NCBI GenBank assembly: GCA_020746105.1
Contig: CM036618.1
Location: 112,165,308 to 112,229,307 of the forward strand
Origin: Trogon surrucura
Lineage: Eukaryota > Chordata > Aves > Trogoniformes > Trogonidae
Length of the DNA stretch: 64,000 nt
Reading direction: 5' to 3'
Shown: one piece after another, positions 37,546 to 46,090 of the stretch
How positions within the stretch are numbered: the first letter of the stretch is position 1
Layout of the letters: every line of letters begins with the position of its first letter
Made by a program: the position numbers and the translations under genes
Notes under the pieces: generated by a model
The model's input: only the letters and a program-made list of their open reading frames with translations
Told to the model about the DNA's origin: nothing
The model's database searches: none

Positions 37546-38611
37546 AACAACTATTGCTATTTCAGGTAAAGCAACAAAGCAACAGCAATACAGGCAGCTG
37601 CTGCTTGCAAATGGCCACTTTAGACCAAGGGTGGTACCCCTCTTTTTACACTTTGCTTTTGTTCCCAAGTTGCTGATATCGCAGATGTCAGGAAACTGCA
37701 CCTGGAGACAAAGACTACCCTATTTTAGTCCAGAACATACACAGGAGGGATTAATTTTCGTATACGCTATGATTTTTGTTTTGATTTGTATGTCTGTTAG
37801 TAAGCCAGATATTTTGGAGGGGGTAACTAGTATCTCACAATTCTCTATGGGAATTCCACACTTAGAAGTTTACTCAGTATCAAACCTCTTGGAGTTGTAG
37901 TTTTGCTAAAAATTGTATTAAATCTTACTAACAAAAATTGTACTAAATTGTACTAACTGGGACAAACATAATTGCATTGGATACTATTGGCTAGTTTACA
38001 TCACACTAAAAATGAGTTGTCTGTGCTGAAATCATAGTATAGCATACAAAATTTTAGGTGCAAAGTTCGTACCTCATAGTGATTGCCATGTCACTTTTAG
38101 TGATGCTCCAACTAGTTTGATATAGATGTTCTGATGAGTTAATATATTCTCACCTTTTTGTTTGTAGTATGCCTGAGTTAGTATGTTCTCACATTGAGGA
38201 CAAAGAGAACTCACTGTCTCTTCTGATGTCAGAATACCTCGGGACAGTGGATGCTTTTTGGCTTCAAAGATGTCTTCTCGTTTCTGGCAATGTACTCATA
38301 CAGCATAAAATAGTTTTGTGAAGAAAAAAAAAAAACAACAACAAAAAAACAACAAAAAACAAAAACAACCCTAAACAAAACAAAACAAAACAAAACAATA
38401 ACCACAAATTTGACTTGACAAGTATATGTATTAAGAAATTGGACAAGTTGTGTTTTTGAGAATTAAACTTACAAGTTCAACAGGTGACCAAGGCAACACT
38501 ACTAAATTAGCTAGTATTGGACATATTGCTCAAGGAATGTGAAGTGTGCGATATGTTGAATTAATTGAGAGTGCTGCTCTACCATTCCCAATGCAACTAT
38601 CCTCATAGAAG
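37546..38611 (+). other. Unassigned ERV interior, possibly decayed env
   Basis: About 1.1 kb between the pol scrap and the 3' open frame. A 128-codon open frame (37514-37900) contains a hydrophobic run (FVYAMIFVLICMSV), and two short pieces near 38040 and 38460 read as plausible but broken coding text. This position normally holds env, but I see no signal peptide, furin site or immunosuppressive-domain motif, so I leave it unassigned. It also contains an A/C-rich low-complexity patch at 38321-38400 with (AAAAC)n. Confidence 0.4.
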
Positions 38612-38622
38612 ATGTGCGAAGG

Positions 38623-38648
<26 letters not shown>
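38623..38648 (+). repeat. A26 homopolymer inside the ERV
   Basis: An uninterrupted run of 26 A just before a distinctly GC-rich segment (38650-38760). It may be slippage expansion of an A-rich patch, or the trace of a retrotransposed junction. Confidence 0.85.
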
Positions 38649-38654
<6 letters not shown>

Positions 38655-38758
38655 CACGCATGCATGCTGGGCGGGGGCGTGGAGGTCTCATTTCGCACTG
38701 CGTACAGGTCTCCCAACCCCGACAGCAGAGTAGCATTGCCAAGTTCGCAGAAGGCAAG

Positions 38759-38959
38759 ATGGACGCAGAGGTAGTAGCCAGCCACGTTATGGTTGTCTTG
38801 GCCTTGGCAGCTTCATTTGCTCTTGTCATTTTTGTATGTGTGCTTTGGCGATGCGGTGATGAGTTTTATGAATTTTGTGATAGATGTTGTTTTTGTTGCA
38901 ACTGTTCTGATAGACAAGAACCCGCTTCTCTTCCCCCAATGCCAGAAACACAGTTGTAA
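38759..38959 (+). CDS. Short ORF: single-pass, cysteine-rich membrane peptide (66 aa)
   Basis: A 66-codon ORF in the 3' part of the ERV. ATG 38759 lies in a strong initiation context (AAG ATG G: A at -3, G at +4) after a GC-rich leader. The frame is also open upstream through the A26 run to 38612, but that part looks non-coding. Residues ~9-30 are one continuous hydrophobic helix. Residues 32-49 hold seven cysteines, including CC and CCxC groups next to the membrane, and the tail is Pro-rich (ASLPPMPE). This layout suggests a short outside end and a cytoplasmic, possibly acylated, Cys-rich segment. It could be the end of an env transmembrane subunit, an accessory gene, or a captured host segment. 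I recognise no family, and function is unknown. Confidence 0.45.
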   Translation: MDAEVVASHVMVVLALAASFALVIFVCVLWRCGDEFYEFCDRCCFCCNCSDRQEPASLPPMPETQL

Positions 38960-39230
38960 CCTCGATCAGGAACAGGTTTTAGTTTTGTTGTATTCATTTA
39001 GACCAAAAATAGTATGGTTAATGTTAAAATAATTAATATGGTTCTAGTTAAGTATGTTTATCGGTTGAATCATGAAACTCGGGCGGGAAGAACGAAAGCG
39101 CGGCCCTGGAACTGAGAGTTGTAACGGACATTTGCAAGAGCGCCACGTGGTGTTACGAACAAAGGACTGTTCGATTTGAAGAAAATGGACGACATCAATG
39201 GACTGTGTTACAGAAGATTAAGGACGGCGT

Positions 39231-39324
39231 TATCGGAGTCCAGGACCAGAGGAGTGCAAAAACGAAAAGACTGTTACTATCGTAGTCCCGGACCAGAGGA
39301 GTGCAAAAACAAAAAGACTGTTAC
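39231..39324 (+). repeat. Tandem duplication, 2 x 47 bp
   Basis: Two adjacent 47-bp units (39231-39277 and 39278-39324), each starting TATCG and ending AAAGACTGTTAC, with three mismatches between them. The core GACCAGAGGAGTGCAAAAAC is identical in both. It lies about 280 bp before the 3' LTR and does not preserve a reading frame (47 is not a multiple of 3). Confidence 0.92.
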
Positions 39325-39471
39325 TTTTCATGCTCTTCAATCTGAATCAGGAAATTTTGCTAAAAATATGATTGAGTAGTACAATTGCTAGTTACTATTA
39401 TGATGTTAGAGTTAAGAATTTTATTATAAATAAATTGTTTGTTTGTTTGCATAGATATTTTTCACTCCTGC

Positions 39472-39498
39472 TCTTCTCTCTCTCTCTCTCTCTTTCTT

Positions 39499-39532
<34 letters not shown>

Positions 39533-39555
39533 CCCCCCTTTCCTTTCCTTTCCTG
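39472..39555 (+). repeat. CT microsatellite and pyrimidine tract before the 3' LTR
   Basis: (CT)n with interruptions (39475-39530) running into CCCCCCCTTTCCTTTCCTTTCC. The usual retroviral polypurine tract should sit directly before the 3' LTR, but only a weak GAGGTGGA purine patch is there. This pyrimidine-rich block lies 50-130 bp further upstream. Confidence 0.9.
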
Positions 39556-39606
39556 CCACCACGGAACACCAGCCCTAAAGCCAGCAAAGTTGAGCCACGA
39601 GGTGGA

Positions 39607-40499
39607 TGTAAGAGACTGTTTTAAGAACTTTTGCCTCAACCTTGCTGGTGTTAAAACTTGCTAAACTACCCCATGAAGATATATTTGTTTCATCCTTGCT
39701 AAAAGACTCTGTGAAGAAGAGACTGTGTTAAAACCTAAAGGACAAGGCTGCCGTTACAAACTGGGACCTCTGATAAGTTCTAAAACAACAACTTCAGAGC
39801 CCAGCCCTGATAAGCCCCACGACTTGACTTGACTATTGATAAAGACAACTTCAGGGCCCAGTCCTGATAAGCCAGGGGGCTCGAAGTTCTGAACAACAAC
39901 TTCTGGGCCCAGCTCCACCGCCGATACAGCAGTTGTCTTGCAAGCCCACCGGTGTGTGAGGTCACTGATGTAACTGCAGATAAGGCAGCTGTCCTGCAAG
40001 CGCGAAAGCTCAACGGTGTGCAAGCGCGAAGGTACACAAGCCGTCAAGTCATCCTACGTCTGCAAAAAATGGGTCCTCCAGACACCTATGCATGCCCCGC
40101 TGACAGAGGCGACGCTGGCGGGGGTGAAGATCGCTCCTGACGCCCCTCACGCGCATGCGCTGAACAGGCGGAGGATAAGCAAAACAGCTCTTGGAACACC
40201 ATAAAATGCCACCGTGAACAGCTATTCTTTGGAGATCTTTCCCACCGAATCGAAACAGGCGGACCTGCGAGACGTCGCTGGATCTGTGGTGGTAGCTATA
40301 CTTCTTGCTATTCTAAACGTTTTACTGCTTCGCTTTTCCTTTTCCTTATCTTTCTTTCCTATTGCTCTCCAGTGGTTGTTAGTCAATAAATGGTTTTACT
40401 TTTGTGACATCTGACACCGTTTGTGTCTTAATTTCACCTTTGCGATCGAAACGAATCACCTTGACCCTAACCTCTACCAGGTATAAGCGGCTCAAGACA
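39607..40499 (+). repeat. 3' LTR of the ERV
   Basis: An 893-bp LTR, TGTAAGAGACTG..GGCTCAAGACA, identical in length to the 5' LTR and followed by TSD TATTG at 40500-40504. The differences I count from the 5' LTR are all substitutions. They include loss of the TATA consensus (CATAAAA at 40200-40206). AATAAA at 40385-40390 is intact, so it can still end transcripts. Confidence 0.95.
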
Positions 40500-40504
40500 T
40501 ATTG

Positions 40505-41447
40505 CAATGTAAAATGTTACGGCCTTTGTCACAGAGGTGCTCCAACCTGAAGATCAGCATAAGCCCACAGTCTTAAAATGCAGGATATTTATGAATAAAC
40601 AAGCTATCTTGATGCTAACTACCCATTTCACTGATCTGCAAATGGAAACTACAGTTTGATTACAGAGGTTTCTGGCAATGTTAAAGAAAAGTACTGAGTT
40701 GCTGAGTTTACAGAAATAATTTAAAGGGTTTTCGTTTCCTAAGCAAAATAGTCAGTAAATAAATAATTTGTGCCCCATCTATAAATACAAGATGTTAGAC
40801 CGAGTCTGAGTTCTATTGCCTGCTGCATTTCCTGTTCAGTTAAGGAACTAGCAGCGAACTTTGCCTCAATACCGGTCTCTTTCACTTATTACTTTTCTAT
40901 TTCAGAGAAGCATAGCTAAGAAACTATTTGCTAATCTAATACAGAAAAAGCATCACAATGCTATGAGAGTTTGTACTAACGTGTGTATAGCTAACAATTT
41001 AAAAAATAAAAGTTGTGTGATTTATTTCTCATGTAGTTTGAAGCTGATTCTGTACACATGAAGTAAAAGTGAAGCTTACAACTAATTTCAGGGGTTTATA
41101 TTGGTAAACTACCTTAAAGTTTTGCAGTTCAGTTGCAGTCACTGTTCACAAAAAAACTCAGATTTCAGCTCACAGTTCTAAACTATAGGGTACACAGTTA
41201 CGTTTTTTTCCTAGATATCTGGAGTGCTCAAGATGACAAGAATTACTACAGATAAGTTGTTTAGTATCTAGATTCTCTGTATAAACTATCTGTGTCAAGG
41301 ACCCCACAAGTACTACTTTAATCTAAGTATCTGTTTTAAGTTACATTCAATGCAGGAGATCCATAAATATTCAAACCAAAAGAATTTAATCCCTCTCTTC
41401 ACAACATGACAACCCTGTATATTATTATGAAAGTCTAGTAATCCAAA
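40505..41447. other. Non-coding stretch 3' of the ERV
   Basis: AT-rich single-copy-looking sequence with no gene or mobile element recognised. It is the direct continuation of the DNA that precedes 34244, interrupted by the ERV. Confidence 0.55.
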
Positions 41448-41735
41448 GTCATAGAATCATAGAATCATAGAATGGTTTGGGTTGAAAGGGAACTTAAAGA
41501 TCATCTAGTTCCAAGCCCCCCTGCAGGGACACCTCCCACTAGAGCAGGTTGCTCAGAGCCCCATCCAGCCTGGCCTGGAACACTTCCAGGGAGGGGGATT
41601 CCACAGCTTCTCTGGGCAACCTGTGCCAGTGTCTCACCACCCTCATAGTAAACAACTTCTTCCTAATGCCTAATGTAAATCTACCCTCTTTCAGCTTGAA
41701 ACCATTACCCCTTTTCCTAACACTACACTCCCTGA
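41448..41735 (-). mobile_element. CR1 3' end
   Basis: About 290 bp of a CR1 on the minus strand. The tail is at 41448-41475 (complement of ATTCTATG octamers), followed by TTGGGTTGAAAGGGAACTTAAAG, CTGGCCTGGAACACTTCCAGG and the C-terminal coding text on the complement (RKKLFTMRVVRHWHRLPREA). It is 5'-truncated and belongs to the ATTCTATG-tailed group. The right edge is approximate. Confidence 0.9.
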
Positions 41736-43473
41736 TAACTGTGTAATGACCACCTGAGCAATGCTGGACTATGTTCTCTTGCTGACAGTGCGTAAAGCAT
41801 CTCGAAGTGGGTGAGAGAAGATCTGGCTCCCTGTATTTTAATAAAGGTGTTAAAGTGCACCCTAGTATAAACATCAGCAGTCAGCTGATACAAAAAGCCA
41901 ACTTTTAAAGGAAAATCTGTGTTAATGAAATCCTTTAGCATTTCTTTGCTGAATAGGACTCAGTTCTGCTTTTTTTTTTACAGCAGTTCATTTCATGAGT
42001 TGAAATCTTAGCTATCAATACCAGGATTTTTTCCTAGATATTGATTTAACAAGCTATGATTATGGACATAGATGTTTTGTTGTTCTTTAATATAATCTGA
42101 TCACGGGATCTAAAGCAATATGTTGATATGCAAAAAGCTCACTTGGCTTCATACACTACTGATCAGTGCTATGTAACTAAAGATTTTCTTTGTCTCCCAC
42201 AGTAAAAGGTCTCAGAGTTGCTGAATATAATTTACTAAGACTAAGATGAAGTGTCTTTTAAATTTCACCTCATGATCTAGAGCTGGTGATGAGAAAGAAA
42301 TATGGAGGCTCCACAATTCTTGAGAACCTATAAAACACTGTGCTGGCTTTAGCATTTATCAATTTTTAACTACTGCTACAAGGCTTCAAGCAATCAATTA
42401 TTTCCCAGCTCAGTGAGAGACTCAGAGCTATACCAGATAAACCAGAAATCAATTTTACTGCCTTGTGGCTGGTTTCTAAATATGTTTCTCCTTACCACAC
42501 TTACAAACAAACAATGCTAGATTTTATTTATTTTTTTTATTGCAGACATGGCTGAATTACCTTCATGCTTCACTTGATGTTAAAAATTCAGAAAAGGATG
42601 AACCTTTTATTTGTTGGGATATAGATGCACTGTCCTTTTATTATTGTTTCCTAAACAAACAGCAAAACAAATCTATTCATTTCCTGAGTCTGGCAGTGAA
42701 TTTGGGAACTATTTTTCATAGTGAAGAGGCTAAATTTTTTATGCCACTTTTCTGGAGTTCTCTATCATAAGGGAAGCATTGGATTGGCATAAAGGGTGCA
42801 ATATTCTGCTAAGGAACCATGCGAGTTATGATGGTAATTATCAGCATGTTAATGAAAAACATAGTCTCCTCCAAAGGATGAGCAAAACCATGAATGAAAT
42901 TCAAACAAATTGTTACGCTTTTTAAAGAGACAGCAATATAGAACACAGGTTAAACTTCTCCTGTGCCTGACTGGGCACAGGAGTCCATGTCTCCACTGGG
43001 AACTTGGACACTTTCACCCAACACTTGGACAAAGCCTTGGATTGTTGAATTTGTAAGGTGGCACTGAAGAGAGCTGCAGTTCAAGGTACAGCACACTGTG
43101 CTTTTCAGTAAGAAGAGAGTCTGACCCTGAGAGTAACTCTTGTGGTGTTGCTACCAGACTTTCCAAATATGGATGCTCTGAAGGTTAGACTGACCAACTC
43201 CTTATTTAGGAAGAATTCTATAGCCCAGAAGGGCTCCATTCCTCCTCTGCTATGCTTATGTGTCCACATGTACCATGTACCCTAGTCTTAATTTGCACTA
43301 TGGAGATGGTTTTTACTTCGAGGGGGAAAAAAAGTATTTATTTCTACTTTTGAAAGATTTGAAGCTTATACAACTTCTACCCGAGTTGTTATTTTTATTC
43401 TTTTCTCATTACATAGAGAAGAAACACTTGTATACATGGCTGTACTCAAGTTCTAGTAGTTTTTTTCAGTCCT
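41736..43473. other. Non-coding stretch, no gene recognised
   Basis: AT-rich sequence without recognisable gene or repeat ends. The open frame at 42540-42770 (+) directly follows a T-rich tract ending TTGCAG, but it has no recognisable domain and no donor that makes a convincing exon. Confidence 0.5.
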
Positions 43474-43556
43474 GAGTCACAGAAAAACACAAAACAGTTG
43501 AGGCTGGTATGGAACTCTGGTCCAAACCCCTATAGAGGCAGTTGCCCAGGACCATG

Positions 43557-44246
43557 TGTTGCAAGCTGGTCCAGGACCGATGCGAAAGGTTCCGCTCGTA
43601 TACCTGGGAACAGAATTAGGACTCAAAACAGAGTCAAGTGCCCAAGAGCTTTATTCGTCTAACAACTAGTGTGTGAGTGCGAAAAGGGAGGAAAAGGGGG
43701 GGGGGAAGAGAAAAAGAGAGGGACAGAAAAGCAGAAAGCAGTAGGGAAAGTTACCACCACAAAACTGAGAGGCTCCGACAGTCCAATTCGCGATGAAGGT
43801 GGAAGAGCCGAGGGTAAGCCGGGGGGGGAGTCCAAACAGAGGTAAAAGAGGTGAAAAGGCTGACCCAAGGAAGGGCCAAGAAGCAAGCCGAGCAGAGTAG
43901 AGGGAAAAAGCACAAAGTAGTCCTTTCTTTCACTTTTATCATGTCATGTTATTACATCTTCTGCATATTCCAAGAGTTTATTTTACCTAACTCAACCTCC
44001 CACCAGCGGTGGTACGCATGCCCAATACCATCACTGTGAGGGTCTCAAGAAGCAGACCCTGGGTCTGGGCACATACATGAAGGCTACATTAGGTTTCTTG
44101 GCATTTGCTTAGTTTCTCGTAGTTTGTTCTGTGCACAACGACATGAAATCTTTAGTCTGGCAGTCGCTTCCGTTGTGGTGGCCGTGGTGGGTTCGGTAGT
44201 TTCGCTTCAGCAGTGTCGAGACAAAAGACCAGCACAGTCTCTTACA
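43557..44246 (-). repeat. Solo LTR in minus orientation with CCATG duplication
   Basis: A 690-bp LTR flanked by a perfect 5-bp TSD, CCATG (43552-43556 and 44247-44251). Read on the minus strand it begins TGTAAGAGACTGTGCTGGTC at 44246 and ends CAGCTTGCAACA at 43557. Its first 12 bases are identical to the start of the ERV LTR at 34249, and the region around its AATAAA (GTTGTTAGACGAATAAAG) also resembles that LTR, so it belongs to a related family. A G10 run on the + strand (C10 in the LTR sense) lies near 43696-43705. No internal region remains: a solo LTR left by LTR-LTR recombination. Confidence 0.88.
43650..43655 (-). terminator. Polyadenylation signal of the minus-strand solo LTR
   Basis: TTTATT on the + strand is AATAAA in the LTR orientation, in the context GACGAATAAAGCTCTTGGG. 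It sits about 95 bp from the LTR 3' end, as expected for an R/U5 arrangement. Confidence 0.7.
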
Positions 44247-44706
44247 CCATGTCAAGACAGCTTTTGTGTATCTCCAAGGATGGAGACTCAACAATGCATC
44301 TGGGCAACCTGGGAGGTACTCAGTCACCCTCACAGAAAAAAAAAAAGTATTTCCTGATGTTCAGACAACACCTCCTGTGTTTCTGTTTGTGCCTATTGCC
44401 TCTGGTTCCACTACTGGATATCACTGAAAAGAGCCTAGGTCCATCTTCCATGCACACTCCCTTCTGGTATTTATATACACTAATAAGAACCCTCCAAGCG
44501 TTCTATTCTCTCGACTCAACAGTCCCAGCTGTCTCAGCCTTTCCTGACAGGAAAGATGCTCCAGTCCCTTCATCTCTGTGGTACTTTGCTGGATCCTCTC
44601 CAGTATGTCCATGCCTCTCTTGCACTGAGGAGCTCAGAACTGGCCACAGTACTCCAGGTGTGGCCTCACCAGTCCTGAAAAGAGGGAAAGTATCATCTCC
44701 CATGAC

Positions 44707-45528
44707 TGTAAGAGACTGTGTTAAGAACATTGGCCTCAACCTTGCTGGTGCTAAAACTTGCTAAAATGCCCCATGAAGAAATATTTGTTTCATCCTTGCT
44801 AAAAGATCCCATGAAAGAAGAGACTGTGTTACAAGGCTGCTGTTGCAAGCATGGACCTCTGGTAAGTTCTAGAACAACAGCTTCAGAGCCCAGTCCTTAT
44901 AAGCCACAGGACTTGACTATTGATAAAGACAACTTCAGGGCCTAGCCCTGATAAGCCACGGGGCTCGAAGTCCTGAACAACAGCTTCTGGGCCCGGCTCA
45001 ACCGCTGATATAGTAGTTGTCTTGCAAGCCCACCGGTGTGCAAGCCCACCGATGTAAATGTGGATAAGGCAGCTGCCCTGCAAGCCCAAACGTCTATCAA
45101 AAATGGGCCCTCCGGACACCTCTGCATGCTCCACTGACAGAGGCGATGCTGGGGGGAGTGAAGATCGCTCCTGACGAACCTCACGCGCATGTGCTAAACA
45201 GGAGGAGAGCAGGCAAAGCGGCTTTTGGAACACTATAAAATGCCACCATGAACAGCTATTCTTTGAAGAATCTTCCCCACTGAATTGAAACAGGTGGACC
45301 TGCGAGACGTCGCTGGATCTGGGGTGGTAGCTATACTTCTTGCTATTCTAAACGTTTTACTGCTTTGCTTTTCCTTATCTTTCTTTCCTATCTCTCTCTA
45401 GTGGTTGTTAGTCAATAAGGGATTTTGCTTTTGTGACATCTGACACCATTTGTGTCTTAATTTCACCTTTGCGATCGAAACGAATCACCTTGACCCTAAC
45501 CTCTATCAGGTATAAGCGGGTCAAGACA
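44707..45528 (+). repeat. Solo LTR (same family as the ERV) with ATGAC duplication
   Basis: An 822-bp LTR flanked by a perfect TSD, ATGAC (44702-44706 and 45529-45533). It starts TGTAAGAGACTG and ends GGGTCAAGACA. It matches the ERV LTRs at 34249 and 39607 along its length, including the CAACTTCAGGGCC U3 repeats, but has many substitutions and is about 70 bp shorter. TATAAAA is kept at 45234-45240; the polyadenylation hexamer has become AATAAG. It is older or from a diverged subfamily relative to the ERV at 34-40 kb, and it lies inside the CR1 spanning 43474-46090. Confidence 0.93.
45234..45240 (+). promoter_or_regulatory. TATA box of the solo LTR
   Basis: TATAAAA in GGAACACTATAAAATGCC, identical in context to the 5' LTR of the ERV. 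It could still act as a promoter reading into the CR1 remnant downstream. Confidence 0.7.
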
Positions 45529-46090
45529 ATGACCTATTGGCAACACTCATAATGCAGCCCAGGACACAGCTTGCCATCTTTGCAACAAGTGCACCTTGTC
45601 TCATCTTCAATTTGGTGTCCGTCAGGACTCTGAGGTTTCTTTCTGCCAAGCTGTTCCTTTTTGAACTTCATAAGGTTCCTGTCAGCCCATTTCCCCAGTC
45701 TGTTAATGTCCCTCTGGTGTAAGAGCCAATCCTCTCATTTCTGTGTATCTGCAAGTTTGCTGACAGCACACACACTGTCCCACCATCCAGATCATTAAGG
45801 AAGATGTTGAACCGGATCAGATTCAGTCTTGACTCCTGCAGTTCACTGCTTGTTCCTGGCCTCCATTCAGACTTTGTGCCACTGATCACCACCCACTAAC
45901 CACCACCCTCTGGTACCAGCCGTTCAACCAGTTCTCAGTCTACCTCCCCATCTGCTCATCCAGCCCATACTTCATAAGCTTCTCTGTGGGGATTTTATGG
46001 GAGACAGTGTTGAAAGCCTTTCTGAATTCCAAGTAGGCAATATACATTGCTCTTTTCTCATCTAGTAGGCGGGTCATTTCATCACTACAG

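Larger units (their letters stand above)
34249..40499 (+). mobile_element. Complete non-autonomous endogenous retrovirus with paired LTRs
   Basis: A 6,251-bp provirus on the + strand, bounded by TG..CA LTRs of exactly 893 bp each and flanked by a perfect 5-bp TSD, TATTG (34244-34248 and 40500-40504). Order inside: leader with a candidate primer-binding site, gag-like ORF, second degenerate gag copy, a ~170-bp scrap of reverse transcriptase, about 1 kb of broken reading frames that could be old env, an A/C-rich patch and A26 run, a short open frame for a membrane peptide, a 47-bp tandem duplication, a CT microsatellite, then the 3' LTR. Protease, most of pol and integrase are missing, so it must have been copied with enzymes from a relative. 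The 5-bp duplication and gag-like text fit an avian ERV-L/ERV3-type family, which is an inference. Confidence 0.93.
43474..46090 (-). mobile_element. Old CR1 LINE (-) split by two solo LTRs
   Basis: One CR1 on the minus strand, in three blocks: 43474-43556 (3' end), 44252-44706 (C-terminal coding region) and 45534-46090 (reverse transcriptase). Removing the LTRs and one TSD copy each rejoins normal CR1 text: GTTGCCCAGGACCATG continues into TCAAGACAGCTTTTG, and CATCTCCCATGAC continues into CTATTGGCAACACTC. On the minus strand the outermost block contains MYIAYLEFRKAFNTVSHKI, a mutated form of the reverse-transcriptase motif around the first catalytic Asp (here Glu). The octamer tail is decayed and many stops are present, so it is among the older copies in the window. 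Confidence 0.88.

Noticed and set aside
39472-39535. CRISPR-like or satellite array
   Set aside because: It is a simple CT microsatellite without spacers.
35142-39606. Full-length autonomous retrovirus
   Set aside because: Protease, the RT active site, RNase H and integrase are not found between the gag copies and the 3' LTR.
39424-39639. Arg/Glu-repeat ORF
   Set aside because: It is a translation of the CT microsatellite.
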